Shown: positions 49,270-53,535 of the stretch, piece by piece
Layout: every line of letters begins with the position of its first letter
Position numbering within the stretch: position 1 is the stretch's first letter
NCBI GenBank assembly: GCA_045599385.1
Contig: JAZRVW010000081.1
Coordinates: forward strand, 1 to 53,535
DNA length: 53,535 bases
Reading direction: 5' to 3'
Source of the DNA: F23-B02 sp045599385
GTDB lineage: Bacteria > Bacillota > Clostridia > Oscillospirales > Oscillospiraceae
Made by a program: the position numbers and the translations under genes
The notes under the pieces: generated by a model
The model's database searches: none
Told to the model about the DNA's origin: nothing
The model's input: the letters and a program-made list of their open reading frames with translations, nothing else

Positions 49270-50239
49270 ATACCAAATCTCTTTTTATGCCGCGTGCTAT
49301 TGTGTACAGCTCCTCAAGGGTTTCCACGTGCACAAGCTGCTGCTTGTAATAGCCCGCATGGGCAACCCCCTTGAGATACCATGGAATCTGATGCCGCGCC
49401 TCAAGGCAGGCAAGTCTTTCTCCGAATTTTTCCGCGTACATCTCCGTCTGCCGCACCGCAAGGTCAATTCTCTCCGAAAGCGGAGGAAGCTCGGGTACCT
49501 CCCTGCCCTCAAGCAGCGCATTGGTCTGGGGGAAAATCCACGGGTATCCGAAGGTGCCGCGTCCCGCCATGCACAAATCCGCCCCCGTATATCTCAGAAT
49601 ATGGGCGGCATCTTCGGGCGAAAAAATATCACCGTTGGCAATGACGGGAATGCTCACGGCATTCTTTACATCGCGGATAATATCCCAGTCCGCCCTGCCT
49701 CCGTACATCTGCGCTCTTGTTCTGCCGTGAACGGCGATTGCGGAGGCGCCCGCCTGCTCGGCGATTTTGCCGAATTCCACCGCATTGACGCACCCGTTAT
49801 CAAAGCCCTTGCGGAATTTCACCGTTACGGGAACGCCCGCGGTTTTAACGCAGGCCTCGATTATTCTTCCCGCAAGCTCGGGATCCTTCATAAGCGCCGA
49901 GCCGTCACCGCTTTTCACTATTTTTCCCACGGGACAGCCCATGTTGATGTCAAGGATTTCCGCGCCCGAGTATTCAATCGCCATGGGTGCCGCCTCCGCC
50001 ATGACCTCGGGCTCATGTCCGAAAATCTGTGCGGACGCGGGGTGGCACTGCGGCGGATTGTACAGCAGAGCTTTTGTCTTTTCGTCCTTGTATACAAGGG
50101 CCTTTGCGCTCACCATTTCCGTGGTTGTCAGCGCCGCGCCCATTTCCGCGCAGATAACGCGGAAGGCGAAATCGCTGACGCCCGCCATGGGCGCAAGGGT
50201 CATATATCCGTTTATTTCTACGTTGCCTATCTTTACCAT
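49268..50239 (-). CDS. dusB: tRNA-dihydrouridine synthase
   Basis: A 323-residue FMN enzyme that reduces uridines in the tRNA D-loop. MTLAPMAGVSDFAFR starts the barrel; the catalytic cysteine is in DINMGCPVGKIVKSGDGSALM; HGRTRAQMYGG and IANGDIFSPEDA then GADLCMAGRGTFGYPWIF complete the FMN and phosphate sites. It overlaps the xth gene upstream by 7 bases and is the last gene of trmB-xth-dusB. Confidence 0.95.
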   Translation of the reverse strand: MVKIGNVEINGYMTLAPMAGVSDFAFRVICAEMGAALTTTEMVSAKALVYKDEKTKALLYNPPQCHPASAQIFGHEPEVMAEAAPMAIEYSGAEILDINMGCPVGKIVKSGDGSALMKDPELAGRIIEACVKTAGVPVTVKFRKGFDNGCVNAVEFGKIAEQAGASAIAVHGRTRAQMYGGRADWDIIRDVKNAVSIPVIANGDIFSPEDAAHILRYTGADLCMAGRGTFGYPWIFPQTNALLEGREVPELPPLSERIDLAVRQTEMYAEKFGERLACLEARHQIPWYLKGVAHAGYYKQQLVHVETLEELYTIARGIKRDLV

Positions 50240-50988
50240 AACAGATCAAGTCCTACGGGGCAGTGGTCGGAGCCCGTGATTTCGGGGAATATATAGGCAT
50301 CCTTAATATTATCGCGGAGTCTGTCGGACACCACAAAATAGTCAATGCGCCAGCCTACGTTTCGCTCTCTTGCGGCGGCGCGGTAGCTCCACCATGAGTA
50401 CGCATCACGTCTGTCGGGATAAAGGAAGCGGAAGGAGTCCGTAAAGCCCGCCTCAAGAAGCTCGGTAAATTTGCCGCGCTCCTCATCGGAGAAGCCCGCA
50501 TTGCCGCGGTTTGTAGCGGGATTTTTAAGGTCAATCTCCTCGTGGGCAACATTCATATCGCCGCAGACGATGACGGGCTTTTTCGCGTCAAGACCGCAGA
50601 GATAGTCGCGGAAGGCGTCCTCCCAGCTCATGCGGTAGTCAATGCGCTTAAGTCCGTCCTGAGCGTTGGGGGTATAAACGCACACAAGGAAAAAGTCCTC
50701 ATATTCAAGGGTTACGGCGCGTCCCTCATGGTCGTGCTCGTCAACGCCGATGTTATAATTAACGCTCAGCGGGGTATGCTTTGTGAATATGGCGGTACCC
50801 GAATAGCCCTTCTTGTCGGCATAGCACCAGTAGCCTTCGTAGCCGGGCAGGTCAAGCTCAATCTGCCCCTCCTGAAGCTTGGTTTCCTGGACGCAGAAGA
50901 AATCCGCGTCAAGCGCCCAGAAGCTTTCCTCAAAGCCTTTTTTCTGGGCGGCACGCAGGCCGTTTACATTCCAGCTTATAAATCTCAT
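50233..50988 (-). CDS. xth: Exodeoxyribonuclease III (AP endonuclease)
   Basis: A 251-residue EEP-fold DNA repair nuclease. RFISWNVNGLRAAQKKGF, CVQETKLQ (catalytic Glu), YSGTAIFTK, VCGDMNVAHEEIDLKNP, and the closing WWSYRAAARERNVGWRIDYFVVS and GSDHCPVGLDL (catalytic Asp-His) are all present. It overlaps trmB by ATGA and dusB by 7 bases. Confidence 0.96.
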   Translation of the reverse strand: MRFISWNVNGLRAAQKKGFEESFWALDADFFCVQETKLQEGQIELDLPGYEGYWCYADKKGYSGTAIFTKHTPLSVNYNIGVDEHDHEGRAVTLEYEDFFLVCVYTPNAQDGLKRIDYRMSWEDAFRDYLCGLDAKKPVIVCGDMNVAHEEIDLKNPATNRGNAGFSDEERGKFTELLEAGFTDSFRFLYPDRRDAYSWWSYRAAARERNVGWRIDYFVVSDRLRDNIKDAYIFPEITGSDHCPVGLDLLW

Positions 50989-51707
50989 GGTTTCTGGTCC
51001 TTTCCCCTTGCATCGCTGAGCGCGGAGTCATAAAGTCTCGGGGGAACGCCGTCCCTGCCCGACTTGGTTTTTTCCGTTTTAACGGCTACAAGGCGGTTTA
51101 TGGGCATACCCTGGGCGTGAAATTTTGCCTCGTAATCGGTCATAATTCCCACAGGTCCGTTTTCGTGCAGATTGTTCGTGACCTCGCGGAGCTCCCAGCC
51201 CTCTGCGGAAAGCTGCTCCAGCGACCAGTCAAAAAGCGGACGGTTATCGGTTTTGAAATGAATCTCGCCGCCGACGGAAAGAATATCCGCATAGCTGCGA
51301 AGGAAGCCGGGCGCGGTGAGGCGGTGCTTTGCATCGCGGCTTTTCGGCCAGGGGTCACAGAAGTTGAGGAAAATGCGTTCAACCTCGCCCTGCTCAAACA
51401 TTTCGCGGAGCTCAAGCGCATCAATTTCCATGAAACGCACGTTCTCAATACCCTTTTCGCAGACAAGCTCCATGCCCTTTATCATGGCGTCGGCAACCTT
51501 TTCTATGGCAAGCAGCATGACATCGGGATTAGCCTCGGCAGTACCTGCGGTAAAGCGTCCCTTTCCGCAGCCTATCTCCAGCCAGAGCTGCCCGTAATCA
51601 TGAAATTCCGCCCTCCAGTTTCCCTTCAGCTCTTTGGGCTGAAGCACCCGGACAGCCGCGCATTTTTCCATGCGCGGAGCAAGATTCGGTCTGTGTCTCA
51701 TTCTCAT
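50985..51707 (-). CDS. trmB: tRNA (guanine-N7-)-methyltransferase
   Basis: A 240-residue SAM methyltransferase that makes m7G46 in tRNA. LWLEIGCGKGRFTAGTA is the SAM motif; EKVADAMIKGMEL, IFLNFCDPWPKSRDAKHRL (family signature) and KTDNRPLFDWSLEQL follow. I start at 51707, giving MRMRHRPNLAP, like the MR(M/L)R start common in the family; the open frame extends 15 codons upstream to 51752, so the start is not certain. The C-terminal ~30 basic residues are longer than usual. Confidence 0.93.
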   Translation of the reverse strand: MRMRHRPNLAPRMEKCAAVRVLQPKELKGNWRAEFHDYGQLWLEIGCGKGRFTAGTAEANPDVMLLAIEKVADAMIKGMELVCEKGIENVRFMEIDALELREMFEQGEVERIFLNFCDPWPKSRDAKHRLTAPGFLRSYADILSVGGEIHFKTDNRPLFDWSLEQLSAEGWELREVTNNLHENGPVGIMTDYEAKFHAQGMPINRLVAVKTEKTKSGRDGVPPRLYDSALSDARGKDQKP

Positions 51708-51816
51708 TTTTCGCTTCACACTCCGCTTTTTTCTTACATTACAAGATAACACAACTAAATAAAAACATCAATCAGTAAAAATTTTTAGACTTTGTGACAA
51801 ATCCGTCAATTCTATC

Positions 51817-51845
51817 TTGAAATCGGCAAAATGACATGTTATAAT
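51817..51845 (+). promoter_or_regulatory. Predicted promoter of rex
   Basis: TTGAAA (51817-51822), 17-base spacer, TATAAT (51840-51845), a near-consensus site about 60 bases before the start codon. Confidence 0.8.
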
Positions 51846-51867
51846 TCGAAAAAATAGGGATATTGTC

Positions 51868-51885
51868 TAAAAACGCGCGTTTTTA
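51868..51885. promoter_or_regulatory. Perfect 18-base palindrome in the rex leader
   Basis: TAAAAACGCGCGTTTTTA, exactly self-complementary, lies between the predicted transcription start and the AAAGGAG ribosome site. It does not match the usual Rex operator (TTGTGAA-N4-TTCACAA type). It may be an autoregulatory site of another kind or an mRNA hairpin. Confidence 0.5.
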
Positions 51886-51905
51886 TTCATAAAGGAGCAA
51901 CTATC

Positions 51906-52574
51906 GTGAAAAGAGTTAAGGTTTCAAATAACGTAATCCGCCGTCTCCCCCGCTACCTGCGCAAGCTTGACGAGCTTGCCGACGCAGGTGTCAGCCGCAT
52001 TTCCTCCGGTGAGCTGGGACGCCAGCTCGGGCTTACTCCTTCCCAGATTCGTCAGGACTTCAGCTGCTTCGGCGAATTCGGTCAGCAGGGCTACGGCTAT
52101 AAGGTAACTGCACTCCGTTCCGAGATCGCAAATATTCTGGGCATGGACCGCGGCTTCACCGCAATCATCATCGGCGTCGGCAACATCGGCCACGCTCTTA
52201 TGTGCAACTTCAACTTCAAGCAGTGGGGCTTTGACCTCAAGGCCGCATTCGACGTAAAGCCCGAGCTTATCGGCAAAGAGGTTGAGGGCGTCACCGTTCA
52301 CAGCACCGAGGAGCTTACCTCCTTCCTCGCAGAAAACCATGTTGATGCCGCAGTTCTCTGCGTTCCCAAGCAGTTTGCGGTTTCCACCACCGAGCTGCTC
52401 ACCAAAAACGGTGTTAACGCAATCTGGAACTTCACCAACGTGGAGCTTACCGCTCCCGAAAGCAACACCATCGTCGAGAACGTCCACTTCTCCGACTCCC
52501 TGCTTTCCCTGAGCTACTTCATCGCCGAGGACATCGACGAGAAGGCCGCAAGAGCAGCAAGACTCAACAAGTAA
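51906..52574 (+). CDS. rex: Redox-sensing transcriptional repressor Rex
   Basis: A 222-residue NAD(H)-responsive repressor. The winged helix IRRLPRYLRKLDELADAG..ISSGELGRQLGLTPSQIRQDFSCFGEFGQQGYGY is the Rex signature, and the Rossmann part IIIGVGNIGHALMCNF binds NADH. It begins with GTG 51906 behind AAAGGAG. It typically represses fermentation and NADH-oxidising genes when NADH is low, consistent with an anaerobe. A terminator follows. Confidence 0.97.
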   Translation: MKRVKVSNNVIRRLPRYLRKLDELADAGVSRISSGELGRQLGLTPSQIRQDFSCFGEFGQQGYGYKVTALRSEIANILGMDRGFTAIIIGVGNIGHALMCNFNFKQWGFDLKAAFDVKPELIGKEVEGVTVHSTEELTSFLAENHVDAAVLCVPKQFAVSTTELLTKNGVNAIWNFTNVELTAPESNTIVENVHFSDSLLSLSYFIAEDIDEKAARAARLNK

Positions 52575-52589
52575 TTATCAAAACCATTT

Positions 52590-52619
52590 ATGGCGGGCAT
52601 AATTTGCCCGCCATTTTTC
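52590..52619 (+). terminator. Terminator of rex
   Basis: ATGGCGGGCA (52590-52599) with TGCCCGCCAT (52605-52614), followed by a short T run. Confidence 0.85.
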
Positions 52620-52636
52620 GTGAAAGGACATTTATC

Positions 52637-53535
52637 ATGTCAGATACCATAGCCGCAATTTCAACGGGTACAAGCGTTTCCGCCATAGGCATCGTGAGAC
52701 TCTCGGGCGATGACGCAATCGCCATCGTAAGCAGGCTTTTCAGAACGCAGTCGGGCAGGTCCATGGCGGACTGCGGAGACAGAAGGCTCATTTACGGCAC
52801 GCTCTGCGATACGGAGGGCGCTCCGCTTGACCTTTGCCTCTGCACCGTCAGCCGCGCACCCAACAGCTACACCGGAGAAGACACCGCCGAGCTTCAGTGC
52901 CACGGCTCCCCCACCGTTCTGCGCACCGCACTTGACGCGATTTTTTCTCTGGGCGCACGTCAGGCACTTCCCGGCGAATTTACAAAACGCGCCTTTTTAA
53001 ACGGCAGAATGGACTTAACCTCTGCCGAGGCGGTTGCGGACATTATCGACGCGGAAACCGCAGAGGCCGCGAAAAATGCCGCAGGTCAGCTTGGCGGGGC
53101 AATTTCCCGCAAAATCGACGGCATCTACAAAACGCTGACGGACATATCCTGCCACTATCACGCGGTGCTTGACTATCCCGACGAGGACATAGAGGACTTT
53201 ATGCTTGCAGGCTATGAAAATGAAATTTCCTCCGCAATTTCCGTTCTCCGCAGGCTCTCCGACAGCTATGCTGGCGGAAAAATCATGCAGGGCGGCATTC
53301 CCGCCGCAATCATCGGACGTCCCAACGCTGGCAAAAGCTCGCTTCTCAACGCCGTTCTCGGCTATGACCGTGCCATTGTCACCGACATTCCCGGCACCAC
53401 GCGCGATACCATCGAGGAAAAGCTCCGTCTGGGCGGAGTCCTTCTGCGTCTTACGGACACCGCCGGCATGCGCGATACCGAGGACGAAATAGAAAAGCTG
53501 GGCGTGGAGCGCAGCAGAAGGGCCATGGAAAGCGC
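52637..53535 (+). CDS. mnmE: tRNA uridine-5-carboxymethylaminomethyl modification GTPase MnmE, N-terminal part
   Basis: Open at the right edge; about 299 codons are visible from ATG 52637, behind an AAAGGA site. The N-terminal folate-binding domain has SDTIAAISTGTSVSAIGIVRLSG, NSYTGEDTAELQCHGSP and PGEFTKRAFLNGRMDLTSAEAVADII. The G domain begins with the P-loop IIGRPNAGKSSLLNAVLG, then the switch AIVTDIPGTTRDTIEE and DTAGMRDTEDEIEKLGVERS. With MnmG it modifies wobble uridines of tRNA. Expected total length is about 455 residues; the C-terminal CxGK end lies outside. Confidence 0.97.
   Translation, partial: MSDTIAAISTGTSVSAIGIVRLSGDDAIAIVSRLFRTQSGRSMADCGDRRLIYGTLCDTEGAPLDLCLCTVSRAPNSYTGEDTAELQCHGSPTVLRTALDAIFSLGARQALPGEFTKRAFLNGRMDLTSAEAVADIIDAETAEAAKNAAGQLGGAISRKIDGIYKTLTDISCHYHAVLDYPDEDIEDFMLAGYENEISSAISVLRRLSDSYAGGKIMQGGIPAAIIGRPNAGKSSLLNAVLGYDRAIVTDIPGTTRDTIEEKLRLGGVLLRLTDTAGMRDTEDEIEKLGVERSRRAMES

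Noticed and set aside
51790..51815. Rex operator upstream of the rex -35 box
   Set aside because: TTTGTGACAAATCCGTCAA only loosely resembles the Rex consensus; the right half does not match TTCACAA, so I do not call it.
1..53535. CRISPR array, tRNA, rRNA or integrase-type island
   Set aside because: I found no regular spaced repeats, no tRNA cloverleaf-like intergenic segment, and no recombinase or phage genes in any gap.

Overview
The window looks like a piece of a clostridial (Firmicutes) chromosome with roughly balanced base composition, most likely an anaerobic gut-type Oscillospiraceae or Ruminococcaceae relative. This is inferred from Rex, S-layer-homology (SLH) surface proteins, a purine riboswitch in front of a BMP-type nucleoside importer, TagG/TagH-like export and GPH symporters. 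I see no tRNA, rRNA, CRISPR array, transposase or prophage gene. Genes are tightly packed, with many 4 to 8 base overlaps and strong hairpin terminators between convergent genes. The first gene (an SDR oxidoreductase) and the last (mnmE) are cut by the window edges.

Layout. 1-3187: SDR fragment and a large flavin/Fe-S/FAD enoate-reductase-type enzyme, divergent from a TetR regulator. 3482-4438: a solitary moaA. 4557-11909: a cell-surface polymer region, with a tandem TupA-type ATP-grasp protein, divergent from a teichoic-acid-like polymerase, a sugar-transfer ATP-grasp enzyme, a nucleotidyltransferase and an ABC-2 exporter whose ATPase carries an extra membrane/extracytoplasmic domain. 12057-15850: an acyl-CoA-ligase-like enzyme and a secreted papain-fold/SLH protein. 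16005-17693: folC and ruvX. 17730-23826: a BMP-family nucleoside importer under a guanine-class riboswitch, next to xpt. 23967-31174: a symporter with a PIG-L deacetylase, a GNAT, a GDPD, a GGR-like flavoprotein and pepF. 31446-36578: an envelope acyl-modification operon (MBOAT, DHHW protein, SLH polysaccharide deacetylase, DUF1624 acetyltransferase). 36726-39165: a lipase-like protein and a nucleotidyltransferase. 39223-48275: three secreted SGNH hydrolases interleaved with two acyl-CoA-ligase-like enzymes, divergent from a TetR gene at 48622. 49268-53535: dusB, xth, trmB, rex and mnmE.

How it fits together. Much of the window concerns the envelope: polymer synthesis and export, O-acetylation and deacetylation, and four SLH-anchored enzymes. 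The strongest candidates for something undescribed are (i) the SGNH-hydrolase/CoA-ligase operon with a palindrome lying inside its promoter next to a divergent TetR gene, and (ii) a family of three intergenic elements (about 3343-3426, 21465-21634, 31251-31412). In each element the helices differ in sequence but stay paired, while short unpaired motifs (GCAG, TAACG) are constant, as expected of a structured RNA or DNA element. Functional assignments come from motifs read by eye; no database search was possible.
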